A DNA stretch of 51,572 nucleotides from Sphingomonadales bacterium (GTDB lineage: Bacteria > Pseudomonadota > Alphaproteobacteria > Sphingomonadales > Sphingomonadaceae). Below the pieces are notes generated by a model, which searched no databases, was not told the DNA's origin, and saw only the letters and a program-made list of their open reading frames with translations. This document shows positions 1 through 7,299 of the stretch, piece by piece. The position numbers and the translations under genes are program-made. The stretch lies in the NCBI GenBank assembly GCA_025352685.1, contig JANXSN010000066.1, positions 1 to 51,572 on the forward strand. The letters run 5' to 3'. How positions within the stretch are numbered: position 1 is the first letter of the stretch; each line of letters begins with the position of its first letter.

Positions 1-172
1 GCTTCGGCTTCGCCGTCGGCTCCTTGCGCGTATATCCCGGCGGCAGCGAGAACCGGCACATCTTGGCCACCGTCTCCCGGTTGAGTCCGAAAACCCGCGC
101 CGCCTCGCGACGGCTGTGACCCTCCACGAACACGAAGCGCCAAACGGCGGCATAACTCTCCAAGGCGAACAT
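1..172 (-). CDS. istA: IS21-family transposase IstA, N-terminal part (runs off window)
   Basis: The minus strand opens with ATG at 172 and reads without a stop to the window edge, about 57 codons. A GGGAG ribosome-binding site lies a few bases upstream. The N-terminus contains the helix-turn-helix stretch SRREAARVFGLNRETVAKM followed by CRFSLPPGY, which I recognise as the DNA-binding start of the larger IS21-family transposase IstA. The partner istB and the catalytic domain would lie outside the window. The element's end must be between 173 and the tRNA-Gln, but I could not place its terminal repeat. Whether the element is intact cannot be judged from 172 bases. Confidence 0.8.
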   Translation of the reverse strand, partial: MFALESYAAVWRFVFVEGHSRREAARVFGLNRETVAKMCRFSLPPGYTRKEPTAKPK

Positions 173-637
173 CCCCCGCCGCTCCCAAAAGAAGCAACCT
201 TACCAACGGCTGGATTTTACTCCGCCACGCTCAGCACCGCGCCGGCGGTCCGATGGCCTTCGAGCAGAAATGGCTTGCCGGGCAAATCACCTTGGCAGCA
301 TAGTCAACGCGTCAAGGGAGACGCTGGACGAGGGCAAGGTCATCCGCATCACCTCACTTTGTCCGGTCATGGCAGCGGCGCGCCGACGGGCGATCACCTG
401 GTCCTTCGTAAGAAGGCTGACCGTTGTCGCAATGGTTATAGGATGGAGGTCAAGGGCAGCAAAGCGCACCCTTCGACGCCACCAATATACCGCGCCGCGG
501 CGCGTGACGTTTTCGATCGCTGGCATCAGACACTGGCTCCACCCACTGGTAGCAAGTGCAGCCACTGCGATCGTCGATGTTTTCCGAACGCGCGAAAACC
601 TGAGTTTTTCGTCACTTGGCTGAGGCAGATCAGGGAT
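173..637. other. Intergenic stretch without a recognisable gene
   Basis: About 465 bases lie between the IstA start and tRNA-Gln. Open frames on both strands show no family motif or convincing start. The left part should contain the outer end of the IS21 element, and the right part the 3' flank of the tRNA. I see nothing else in it. Confidence 0.5.
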
Positions 638-712
638 TGGCTGGGGCGGCAGGGTTCGAACCTGCGAATGGCGGCATCAAAAGCCGCTGCCTTACCACTT
701 GGCGACGCCCCA
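638..712 (-). tRNA. tRNA-Gln (anticodon TTG)
   Basis: Read on the minus strand, the 7-bp acceptor stem TGGGGCG pairs with CGCCCCA. A D-arm (GCC/GGC), an anticodon stem GCGGC/GCCGC with loop TTTTGAT (anticodon TTG, glutamine), and a T-arm GCAGG-TTCGAAC-CCTGC follow. The discriminator is G, and the CCA tail is encoded at 638-640. All arms pair cleanly, so the gene looks functional. Confidence 0.97.
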
Positions 713-761
713 GCATGGCGAGACGCGGCCCTTAGCGAGCCCAGCGCGCGGTTGGAAGGGG

Positions 762-1844
762 TTAGGCGATCCGGTGCACCCAGTTATGTGGATCGGCATG
801 TGTTCCACGCTGGATTGCGGTCAGGCGATCGCGCAATCGCTCCGTTATTTGGCCGGGCCCGCCTGCGCCGATGGTAAAGCTGCCCGAGGCGCTGCGGACT
901 TCGCCGATGCTGGTAACGACGGCGGCGGTGCCGCAGGCAAACGCTTCGCGCAGCTTGCCGCTCTGCGAGTCCGCCCGCCATTGTTCAATCGAATAAGGTT
1001 CTTCGCGGACCGCCAGTCCTTCGTCGCGTGCGAGCGTCATGAGCGAGTCGCGGGTAATTCCCTCAAGGATCGTCCCCGAAATCGGCGGCGTCGTGATCGA
1101 ACCGTCATCGAAGGCAAAAAATACGTTCATGCCGCCGAGTTCCTCGACAAAGCGGCGTTCGACCGCGTCAAGGAAAACGACCTGATCGCAGCCCTGAGCC
1201 GTCGCCTCGGCCTGCGCGGGCAGGCTGGCCGCATAGTTGCCGCCGCACTTCGCTGCGCCAGTGCCGCCAGGTGCTGCGCGCGTGTAGTGGTCCGATACCC
1301 AGATCGAAATCGCGCGCGCGCCGCCCTTCCAGTAATTGCCCGCCGGACTGGCAATGACGAGATAGAGATATTCGGCCGATGGTTTCACGCCAAGAAATAC
1401 CTCGGAGGCGAACATGAAGGGACGAATATAGATGGAGGCGCCATCGACACTGGGCATCCAGTTGCTGTCTGCTTTGATCAGCGCCTCGACCGAGCCGACG
1501 AACAAGTCCTCGGGTAGTGCCGGCATCGCAAGCCGGGCCGCGGACCTGTTGAATCGACGCGCATTAGCCTCCGGCCGAAACAGCGCCGTCGACCCGTCGG
1601 GGTGACGATATGCCTTCATTCCTTCGAAAATTTCCTGCGCATAGTGGAGCACCGCGGTTGCCGGATCCATCGGGATCGGTGCGCGCGCGGTTATCTTTGC
1701 GTCGTGCCAACCTCGACCCTGAGTGAAACGGATCATCGCCATGTGGTCGGTAAACACGCGTCCGAAGCCGGGATCGGCAAGAAGGATCTGGCGTGCAGCC
1801 GGTGCGATGCACTGCGCATTGGGTTCGAATGCAAACGCGCTCAT
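762..1844 (-). CDS. ilvE: Branched-chain-amino-acid aminotransferase (class IV, PLP)
   Basis: The enzyme transaminates branched-chain 2-oxo acids with glutamate, the last step of valine, leucine and isoleucine synthesis. The product of about 360 residues is the usual size for the longer IlvE/BCAT type. Visible marks are EIFEGMKAYR near residue 75, the lysine that binds PLP in GTGAAKCGGNYAASL in the middle, and the cofactor-phosphate loop TILEGITRDSL in the last third. I chose the ATG at 1844 (MSAFAFEPN) because a GGAG sits six bases upstream. An ATG at 1850 has no spacing to that site, and a longer frame would begin with TTG. It is transcribed divergently from a MarR-type regulator 30 bases away, which may control it. 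Confidence 0.95.
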   Translation of the reverse strand: MSAFAFEPNAQCIAPAARQILLADPGFGRVFTDHMAMIRFTQGRGWHDAKITARAPIPMDPATAVLHYAQEIFEGMKAYRHPDGSTALFRPEANARRFNRSAARLAMPALPEDLFVGSVEALIKADSNWMPSVDGASIYIRPFMFASEVFLGVKPSAEYLYLVIASPAGNYWKGGARAISIWVSDHYTRAAPGGTGAAKCGGNYAASLPAQAEATAQGCDQVVFLDAVERRFVEELGGMNVFFAFDDGSITTPPISGTILEGITRDSLMTLARDEGLAVREEPYSIEQWRADSQSGKLREAFACGTAAVVTSIGEVRSASGSFTIGAGGPGQITERLRDRLTAIQRGTHADPHNWVHRIA

Positions 1845-1876
1845 AGCCATCTCCAAAGACTTGTCTTCGCCTATCC

Positions 1877-2404
1877 ATGCTGGCAGAACAGGTCAACGTG
1901 ACTGGCCCAATTTCTGCTCCTGCCCCCCGGGCTTCACCACTTTTTCTGCGTGAGCCCGAAATTCGGCGCGGCGTCGAGCTGCTGTATTTCGGGTATTCGC
2001 ACATGACGCGAAGCGCCGATACGTTGCTTGCGCGCCACGACTTGGGTCGGGCGCATCAACGGGCGCTCTATTTCATCGCGCGTCAGCCCGGGCTTACGGT
2101 TGGCGAGCTGTTGCGTCTGCTGGCGATCACCAAACAATCGCTAAGCCGGGTACTCAATGAACTGATCACTCGTGATCTTGTCGCGACGGTGCCGGGCGAA
2201 AATGATCGCCGACAGAAGCTGTTGCGGCTTACCGGTGCAGGCACGACGCTCGAAACAGAGCTGTTCGATCGTCTTCGCGAGCGGCTGTCGGCGGCTTATG
2301 GCCGCGCGGGCCAGGAGGCAGTGACAGGGTTCTGGCAAGTACTTGAAGGGCTGATCCCTCCCGAAGATCGCGCGCTCGTCATGGAGCTTTGCCGCTCAGC
2401 CTGA
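1877..2404 (+). CDS. MarR-family winged-helix transcriptional regulator
   Basis: This protein of 175 residues has the MarR layout: a dimerisation helix, then a winged helix with LTVGELLRLLAITKQSLSRV as helix-turn-helix (about residues 75-95). A wing follows, containing the diagnostic ENDRRQKLLRLT. MarR proteins act as cytoplasmic dimers, usually repressing neighbouring genes and released by a small ligand. It starts 32 bases from the divergent ilvE start, so the shared gap is the natural place for its operator, although I see no clear palindrome there. Regulation of ilvE is inferred from position alone. The first 35 residues are unlike the family and the true start may be internal. Confidence 0.88.
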   Translation: MLAEQVNVTGPISAPAPRASPLFLREPEIRRGVELLYFGYSHMTRSADTLLARHDLGRAHQRALYFIARQPGLTVGELLRLLAITKQSLSRVLNELITRDLVATVPGENDRRQKLLRLTGAGTTLETELFDRLRERLSAAYGRAGQEAVTGFWQVLEGLIPPEDRALVMELCRSA

Positions 2405-2494
2405 GCATTATCCGGTCCCTTGGTCGGAACGCCTGCGGAACATTGACCTCGCTTGCGAGTTTAACGGCGCAAGAAATAGGATAAGGATTTTTTC

Positions 2495-3211
2495 ATGCGC
2501 AAAACTATTTTTGCGGTATCGCTCGCGATTGCCGCCCTCACTTCGTCGATCGCGTCGGCTTCTTGTCAGGATCGCATCGGCAAAACCGGCGGCACCCTGA
2601 TCGGTGCAGGTGCTGGTGCCGTGCTCGGAAGTGCTGTAGCCGGTCGGAACGATCGCGGCCTCGGCGCGGTTCTCGGTGGCATAGGTGGCGCCATCGCAGG
2701 TAACACGATTGCCAGGTCCAAAGGCGACTGTGCACGGGCTTACGGCTATTATGACACAAACGGTGTCTGGCACGTCAACAGCACGGATCGGACGACCGCA
2801 ACGGGTTATTATGACCGCAGTGGCCAGTGGGTCGACGGCCAGCCCAACGGCTATTACGACGTTTCCGGCCGCTGGGTTGCCACTTCGAGTGGGCAGAGCT
2901 CGGGTTATTACGATGTGCACAATCATTGGGTGCCCGCGTCGTCTTCCGGTTACTATGAAAACGACGATCGGTTAGTTAATGGATCTGCGAGCGGTCACTA
3001 CGACCGTCGCGGCCATTGGATCCCCGGCGCAACCATGGGCTATTACAACACGTCGGGTCGGTGGATCGCCGGCACGCCCCGCGGTAACCGCTATGCCCGT
3101 GGTTCGATGGCCGCTCAGCCCGGTTATTACGATAGCAATGGTCGTTGGCACCGCGGTAGCGTCACGGGCTATTATGACAGCGAAGGCCGCTGGGTCGCAA
3201 CAAATCGGTAA
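2495..3211 (+). CDS. Secreted glycine-zipper protein with nine GYYD-x-W repeats
   Basis: The product has 238 residues. A Sec signal peptide (about residues 1-23, ending SIASA) leads to a glycine-zipper segment, about residues 33-70, rich in GxxxG (GGTLIGAGAGAVLGSAVAG, then GAVLGGIGGAIAGN), as in Rick_17kDa/OmpA-glycine-zipper outer-membrane proteins. The rest is nine degenerate repeats, each near GYYDxxGRWV plus a spacer of 5 to 16 residues. The fifth is the most decayed (GYYENDDRLV). An envelope role is likely from the signal peptide and zipper; the function of the repeat is unknown to me. It stands alone between the MarR gene and convergent proC and ends at a strong hairpin (3247-3272). Confidence 0.85.
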   Translation: MRKTIFAVSLAIAALTSSIASASCQDRIGKTGGTLIGAGAGAVLGSAVAGRNDRGLGAVLGGIGGAIAGNTIARSKGDCARAYGYYDTNGVWHVNSTDRTTATGYYDRSGQWVDGQPNGYYDVSGRWVATSSGQSSGYYDVHNHWVPASSSGYYENDDRLVNGSASGHYDRRGHWIPGATMGYYNTSGRWIAGTPRGNRYARGSMAAQPGYYDSNGRWHRGSVTGYYDSEGRWVATNR

Positions 3212-3246
3212 CGGCACGGTCTGAAAACAAGATTTACGTGAAATGG

Positions 3247-3272
3247 ACCCCGTCACCACAAGGTGGCGGGGT
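3247..3272. terminator. Bidirectional hairpin terminator between convergent genes
   Basis: ACCCCGTCACC and GGTGGCGGGGT form an 11-bp stem with one G-T wobble and a four-base loop, followed by a short T-rich run. It lies between the ends of the repeat-protein gene (plus) and proC (minus), so it can serve both. Confidence 0.75.
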
Positions 3273-3280
3273 TCTTCGTG

Positions 3281-4066
3281 TCAATGATTGGCAAGCTCGT
3301 GGTTGCGTGCTTCAGCTGCGCGTAACGCGGCGGCGACGAGCACGTTCAAACCATTTTTATCGTCGAGAATGTCTAGCCCGACGCGCGTCGAACCGCCTTT
3401 GCTGGCGACCCGATCGGCGAGCGTCGACAAAGCCTCAGGCGACCCCTTGGCCAGCAATGCGCCACCGGCGACCGTCGCGCGCGCCAACCGATCCGCAACA
3501 TCGGGAGCAAGACCAAGCGCCACACCGCCTTCTGCCATTGCCTGAGCAAATCGATAGAGGAACGCGGGTCCCGATCCCGAAAGCGCCGTCACGGCGTCGA
3601 ACAAGTGCTCGTCGTCGATCCACTCGACAAGCCCGAGTGGGGTCATGAGCGCGCTAAGCGGTGCCCGGTCGATATCTGGAGCATGTAGGGCAACGGCACC
3701 TTCGCCGATCACTACCGGCAGATTGGGCATCACGCGGACGATTCTTCCCGCTTTCGGGAACGTCGTCACCAAGGTTGCATGGCCGATACCGGCGAGGATC
3801 GACAACAGGGTCGTCTGCGACCCGACGCCCTTGGCAACGGCTGGTGCGACATCGCGCAGCATTTGCGGCTTTATGCCCAGCATCAGCATCGCAGGTGGTG
3901 CCTCGTCGGGGAACGACGGCAACACACGGACTCCCGATCCTACACTGGGTCCGTACGGATCGATCACAGTAACCGAACCCGCATCCATGCCCGTCGCTAA
4001 CCAGCGGGACAGCATTGCGCCCGCCATCGTGCCACAGCCGACAATCCAGACCGAGCTTGTCGTCAC
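3281..4066 (-). CDS. proC: Pyrroline-5-carboxylate reductase
   Basis: ProC reduces 1-pyrroline-5-carboxylate to proline with NAD(P)H in the cytosol. The N-terminal Rossmann motif VWIVGCGTMAGAML, the segment VMPNLPVVIGEGAVAL and the family signature around ALSGSGPAFLYRFAQAMAEG are all present. The C-terminus has the usual helical dimerisation domain with SKGGSTRVGLDIL. I place the start at GTG 4066, which overlaps the upstream ybjN stop by four bases (GTGA). This gives 261 residues, the normal length. A longer frame to 4129 would run into ybjN and add residues unlike the family. Coupling suggests that ybjN and proC form one operon. Confidence 0.95.
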   Translation of the reverse strand: MTTSSVWIVGCGTMAGAMLSRWLATGMDAGSVTVIDPYGPSVGSGVRVLPSFPDEAPPAMLMLGIKPQMLRDVAPAVAKGVGSQTTLLSILAGIGHATLVTTFPKAGRIVRVMPNLPVVIGEGAVALHAPDIDRAPLSALMTPLGLVEWIDDEHLFDAVTALSGSGPAFLYRFAQAMAEGGVALGLAPDVADRLARATVAGGALLAKGSPEALSTLADRVASKGGSTRVGLDILDDKNGLNVLVAAALRAAEARNHELANH

Positions 4067-4572
4067 GCCTCGCCCCGCGTTTCGACCAGCGCTGCCGCAA
4101 TCGCGTCCCTGGGTGATTTGCCGCCCCACAGGACAAACTGGAACACCGGATAAAATCGGTCGACCTCGTCTACCGCGGCTTCGATGACCGTTTCGGCTTG
4201 TTCGAGGCTCAGTCCGGGTTCGTCGCCGCTGTCGATGAGGACAGCGTGGCGGAACAGCACCGTGCCGGCGCCGGACCAGAGTTCAAAATGCCCCAGCCAA
4301 AGCTGCTCGTTGATCAAGCCGATTGTCTCGTACACCGCTGCGGTCTGGTGGTCGGAAACCTTGATGTCGGGAAAGGCCATGAATTGCAGAACATTGTCGT
4401 CGTCGCGCCACACGCCGCGCAGCTCATACTGACCCCACGACCCCTGCGCGGATGCAACAATCTCCTCTTCGCCGACGCGCTCGTGGGTCCAGCTGTGGGC
4501 TTCGAACCACGCTTCCAGCATGTCGATGGGGGCAGCGCGCTGGCCATCCATTTCGATTTCGACCGTTGTCAT
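4063..4572 (-). CDS. YbjN-domain protein (type III secretion chaperone-like fold)
   Basis: The 169 residues match the YbjN family seen next to proC in many alphaproteobacteria. It begins ...PIDMLEAWFEAHSW, and has the core FMAFPDIKV...VYETIGLINEQLWLGHFELW and the closing VEAAVDEVDRFYPVFQFVLW-type helix. The family adopts a chaperone-like fold and its biochemical role is not settled; in enterobacteria it affects motility and envelope traits. The stop overlaps the proC GTG. The divergent strand 109 bases upstream holds only a dead sigma-factor gene. Confidence 0.85.
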   Translation of the reverse strand: MTTVEIEMDGQRAAPIDMLEAWFEAHSWTHERVGEEEIVASAQGSWGQYELRGVWRDDDNVLQFMAFPDIKVSDHQTAAVYETIGLINEQLWLGHFELWSGAGTVLFRHAVLIDSGDEPGLSLEQAETVIEAAVDEVDRFYPVFQFVLWGGKSPRDAIAAALVETRGEA

Positions 4573-4680
4573 GGCGAATGCGTGGCTCGCCTTGCGCTGC
4601 GATGCAAGGCTGCGCCGCGCGAAACTGTGGATAAGCAGCGTCTGTAACCAAATGCGGCTGAAAGGCGTATCACGGCATCA

Positions 4681-4941
4681 GTGTCGACAAACGAAGCTCA
4701 GCTTCGGCAGCTCATGCGAGTAAGCCTTGATGGCGACGCGGCTGCGAGCCTCGCGTTGTTGTTGCCGCTCGTCTTGGTTCTGCGGCGCTACGATGCACGG
4801 CGCATCGCCTGTGCAGCGGATCTGGAGGATCTGGTGCAGGAGACCTTGATTGCTGTCCACACGCGACGGTCCAGTTACGACCGCGACCGCGCGTTTGGTC
4901 CGTAGCTATATGTCATCGCGCGGTAAAAAATGATCGATCAC
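4681..4941 (+). pseudogene. Decayed ECF sigma factor, 5' half only
   Basis: From GTG 4681 the frame gives the start of an ECF sigma factor: DGDAAASLALL, then LRRYDARR and the region-2 hallmark ADLEDLVQETLIAVHTRR, then YDRDRAFGP. At 4903 the expected tryptophan codon is TAG. The same frame continues with the family residues LYVIAR, meets a second stop TAA at 4924 where Tyr is expected, and goes on KMIDH, the end of region 2. Homology stops at about 4941 and region 4 is absent. Two nonsense codons plus loss of the 3' half make this a pseudogene. Genes of this kind usually sit beside a membrane anti-sigma factor, which is also missing. Confidence 0.8.
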
Positions 4942-5334
4942 TCCGCCGCAGGTTATCGTCAACGGCCGGGCTGCCGTGCTCGGAAGTAATAAGGCTGACA
5001 TGGAAAAGCGATTGCCGTCAACCCTCGCGCGTTTGGGCCCGTCATCGTCGCCGAAGCAGGCAGGATTACCGTTGCTTCGGGTGCTGCGGTCAGACCCGCT
5101 ACGGTCTGGTTCGTCAGCTACGATCCCCGCACCGTCCAACTGGCGATTGGTTCCGGCGAAAACCGTGGTCAAAAATTGCCGCACCGCAATGTGGTGCGGC
5201 AGCTGGCGTCGCTTGGCGTGTGGACCGGCAAAGCGGTCAGCTCCAACACCGCGGCCCGTCCTGCAGGTCTGGACCGCGCGGCCCCGGTGCAGATCGGGAG
5301 CGGTGGGTTCATTTTAGCGGCCAGCCGGATTTGA
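4940..5334 (+). pseudogene. Decayed DUF1223 (thioredoxin-like secreted) protein, 3' part
   Basis: Directly after the sigma remnant the sequence reads TPPQVIVNGRAAVLGSNK then ADMEK, typical of the middle of DUF1223 proteins. At about 5005 one base is missing. After shifting frame it continues IAVNPRAFGPVIVAEAGR, then VWFVSYDPRTVQLAIGSGEN and LPHRNVVRQLASLGVWTG, ending FILAASRI and TGA at 5334. This is the family's C-terminal half. The N-terminal half with the CxxC motif is absent and the frame is broken, so the gene is dead. It abuts the stop of ubiK on the other strand. Confidence 0.72.
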
Positions 5335-5580
5335 TTATTTCTTCTTCGCTTCCAGCGTGTTCAACCGCGTCTTTAGTGCATCAGCGTCATCGCGCGCAGC
5401 GGCAGCCATTGCCTTGACAGCTTCAAACTCATCGCGGCTGACGAAGTCGAGACCGCCGATCCAGTCCTTCATTCGCTCACGAAAACTGGATTCGGCTTCG
5501 CGGCCAACACCTGCGATCGTGCCGGCTGCACCGTTCATGAATTTGGCGAAATCGTCGAACAAGCGGTTGTCGGTCTGCAT
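5335..5580 (-). CDS. ubiK: UbiK-family ubiquinone-biosynthesis accessory protein (BMFP)
   Basis: This small protein of 81 residues matches the BMFP/UbiK family. An amphipathic N-terminal helix (NRLFDDFAKFMNGAAG) is followed by a C-terminal trimeric coiled coil (SRDEFEAVKAMAAAARDDADALKTRLNTLE) and a lysine tail. In gammaproteobacteria UbiK assists the soluble Ubi complex in ubiquinone synthesis under aerobic growth; Brucella and other homologues show membrane-fusogenic activity in vitro. It lies 22 bases downstream of tspO on the same strand, so the two probably share a transcript. Confidence 0.85.
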   Translation of the reverse strand: MQTDNRLFDDFAKFMNGAAGTIAGVGREAESSFRERMKDWIGGLDFVSRDEFEAVKAMAAAARDDADALKTRLNTLEAKKK

Positions 5581-5602
5581 CAGGAAACCCTCGCGGTTTG
5601 AA

Positions 5603-6163
5603 TTAGTGTCTGATGTCTATTTGGGTTCCGGTCGCCTCGACGACAAGGGCCTCGGCGCCCGGGTTGAGACGGATCGTTTCTCGATTGAGAACCGCCGCAA
5701 AACATAACCAGGCGAGATAAGGGACCATCAGCCACGCCGCCGTCGTGCGCACGCGACCGAATATAACCGTGGTCGCTAAAGCGACCCCGAACATCGCAAT
5801 GATAAGCAAGAGTGCGGCAGTGATCTTGTGCATGCCGAAAAAGAGCGGCGACCAGCACAGGTTCAGTGCAAAGCTCATGACGAATAACGCGAGCGCCGTG
5901 CCGCGATACCGCGAGCCCCGAGCGTTCAGGATCAGCGCTGCGGCAAAACCAAGCATGATGTAGAGTCCAGTCCAGGCCACCGGAAACACCCAGCCCGGCG
6001 GCTGAAACCAGGGTTTGTCGAGCAGCGCATACCACCGGTTACTTTCGCCAGAATTACTTAGTGCTCCCGAAAGGAGTCCAAGCAAGACGACCGTCGGCAC
6101 CGTAAATAGCGCACGACGCGCGTAGGCCATCCGCAACTGCCCGCTCGACGCCAGTCCACTCAT
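5603..6163 (-). CDS. tspO: TspO/MBR family membrane protein (tryptophan-rich sensory protein)
   Basis: TspO is a five-helix inner- or outer-membrane protein that binds porphyrins and cholesterol-like ligands; in photosynthetic alphaproteobacteria it tunes tetrapyrrole-related gene expression. The protein of 186 residues shows the signatures WYALLDKPWFQPPGWVFPVAWTG and LNLCWSPLFFG, plus the loop VPYLAWLCFAAVLN. I use the ATG at 6163 because GGTGGAG lies six bases upstream; a GTG at 6175 has no such site. It is followed after 22 bases by ubiK. Confidence 0.93.
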   Translation of the reverse strand: MSGLASSGQLRMAYARRALFTVPTVVLLGLLSGALSNSGESNRWYALLDKPWFQPPGWVFPVAWTGLYIMLGFAAALILNARGSRYRGTALALFVMSFALNLCWSPLFFGMHKITAALLLIIAMFGVALATTVIFGRVRTTAAWLMVPYLAWLCFAAVLNRETIRLNPGAEALVVEATGTQIDIRH

Positions 6164-6560
6164 GCGCGACTCCACCCGATATCTGCCATGCAGGACATGG
6201 CGGATTGTTGCGGAAGCGGGAAGGGGTCAGATGTCGGCAGCTTCATGCTCTGAACAGCGCCGAGCACAAAAACCCTGTTGCTACCGACGTTCCAACCAGG
6301 CGTCGTGGTGCCATAACCGATCAGGGTGCAAACCATCACGGGCACCGTGCCGATCGTTAACCGGTAGCGCGCACGCGGGTTAATCACCGCGCGTGTCGAG
6401 CCGACCACGGATTGTGCGCGGCGCCCGCAACGGCCGCGCCGGCCAGCGCAGCGGCGGATGCAGCGTTAGTGTTCACGACCGCCCTTCTTATCCTGCCGAT
6501 TATTTCGCGGATTTGCGCAACAGCACATAGACCGCCGACGACCGAAGGAGTTTCTGTCAG
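6164..6560. other. Intergenic stretch, no gene I can defend
   Basis: About 397 bases lie between the tspO start and the tlyA stop. A minus-strand GTG at about 6474 opens an alanine-rich frame of 30 codons (NTNAASAAALAGAAVAGAA) that stops. Another minus-strand frame reads into tspO. Neither has a family match I know. They may be remains of one small secreted or membrane protein gene. Confidence 0.35.
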
Positions 6561-7292
6561 CTAGCGATGTGCTGCGATCAGGAATTCGACATTACCCTCC
6601 GGCCCGGTGATCGGGCTCGTCGTGATCCCCTCGACGGTCCACCCTTGCGTTGTGACCCACGACTGCACAGCCGCACAGACGGCAGCATGAACAGCCGGAT
6701 CCCGGACAACCCCGCCTTTGCCAACCGCCTCGCGTCCCGCCTCGAATTGTGGCTTGATGAGCGCCATCAGGCGTGCAGCCGGCTTTGCAAACATCATGGG
6801 GCGTTCGAGCACTTTGGCGAGGCCGATGAAGCTTGCGTCGCAGACGATCAGGTCAACGAGTTCGGGAATATGAGCGTCAGTCAGGACGCGCGCGCTGGTT
6901 TGCTCAAGGACGTGGACGCGGTCGTCCTGGCGCAATTTCCACGCTAACTGGTTGGTCCCGCTATCAACCGCGTAGACGCGCATCGCTCCCCTCGTGAGCA
7001 TCACGTCGGTAAAGCCGCCAGTCGAACTTCCGACGTCGATGGCCACAGTCCCGGCCAATGCCCAGCCAAAACGGTCAAGCCCGTGCGCAAGCTTGACGCC
7101 GCCGCGTGATACCCACGGGTGGTCGCGGCTCTTGACGATCGGCACTACTGTTGCGTCGATCGTTTGACCCGACTTGTCGATCCGCCGGTCGCCGACGAAG
7201 ACATTACCCGACATAATTAACGCCTGCGCACGGCTGCGACTGTCGGCAAGGCCGAGCTCTACGAGGTGCTGATCGATGCGAATCTTGGGCAA
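6561..7292 (-). CDS. tlyA: TlyA-family RNA 2'-O-methyltransferase (S4 + FtsJ-like)
   Basis: An N-terminal S4 RNA-binding domain (PKIRIDQHLVELGLADSRSR) is joined to a Rossmann methyltransferase of the FtsJ type (DVGSSTGGFTDVMLTRGA, then VYAVDSGTNQLAWKLR). TlyA proteins methylate ribose in 16S and 23S rRNA; some are also called hemolysins. I favour TTG 7292 (MPKIRIDQ), since family members begin this way. A TTG at 7319 with GGGAG three bases upstream would overlap dxs by 20 bases and add nine atypical residues. Either way the gene follows dxs directly, the usual alphaproteobacterial order. Confidence 0.9.
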   Translation of the reverse strand: MPKIRIDQHLVELGLADSRSRAQALIMSGNVFVGDRRIDKSGQTIDATVVPIVKSRDHPWVSRGGVKLAHGLDRFGWALAGTVAIDVGSSTGGFTDVMLTRGAMRVYAVDSGTNQLAWKLRQDDRVHVLEQTSARVLTDAHIPELVDLIVCDASFIGLAKVLERPMMFAKPAARLMALIKPQFEAGREAVGKGGVVRDPAVHAAVCAAVQSWVTTQGWTVEGITTSPITGPEGNVEFLIAAHR

Positions 7293-7299
7293 GGAGCGG

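Noticed and set aside
116-877. Plus-strand frame of 253 residues across tRNA-Gln
   Set aside because: It crosses the tRNA and the antisense of ilvE, and no family motif is present.
6160-6408. 82-residue minus-strand frame upstream of tspO
   Set aside because: It overlaps the tspO start, has no ribosome-binding site and no family. It may be debris of a lost small gene, but I cannot support it.
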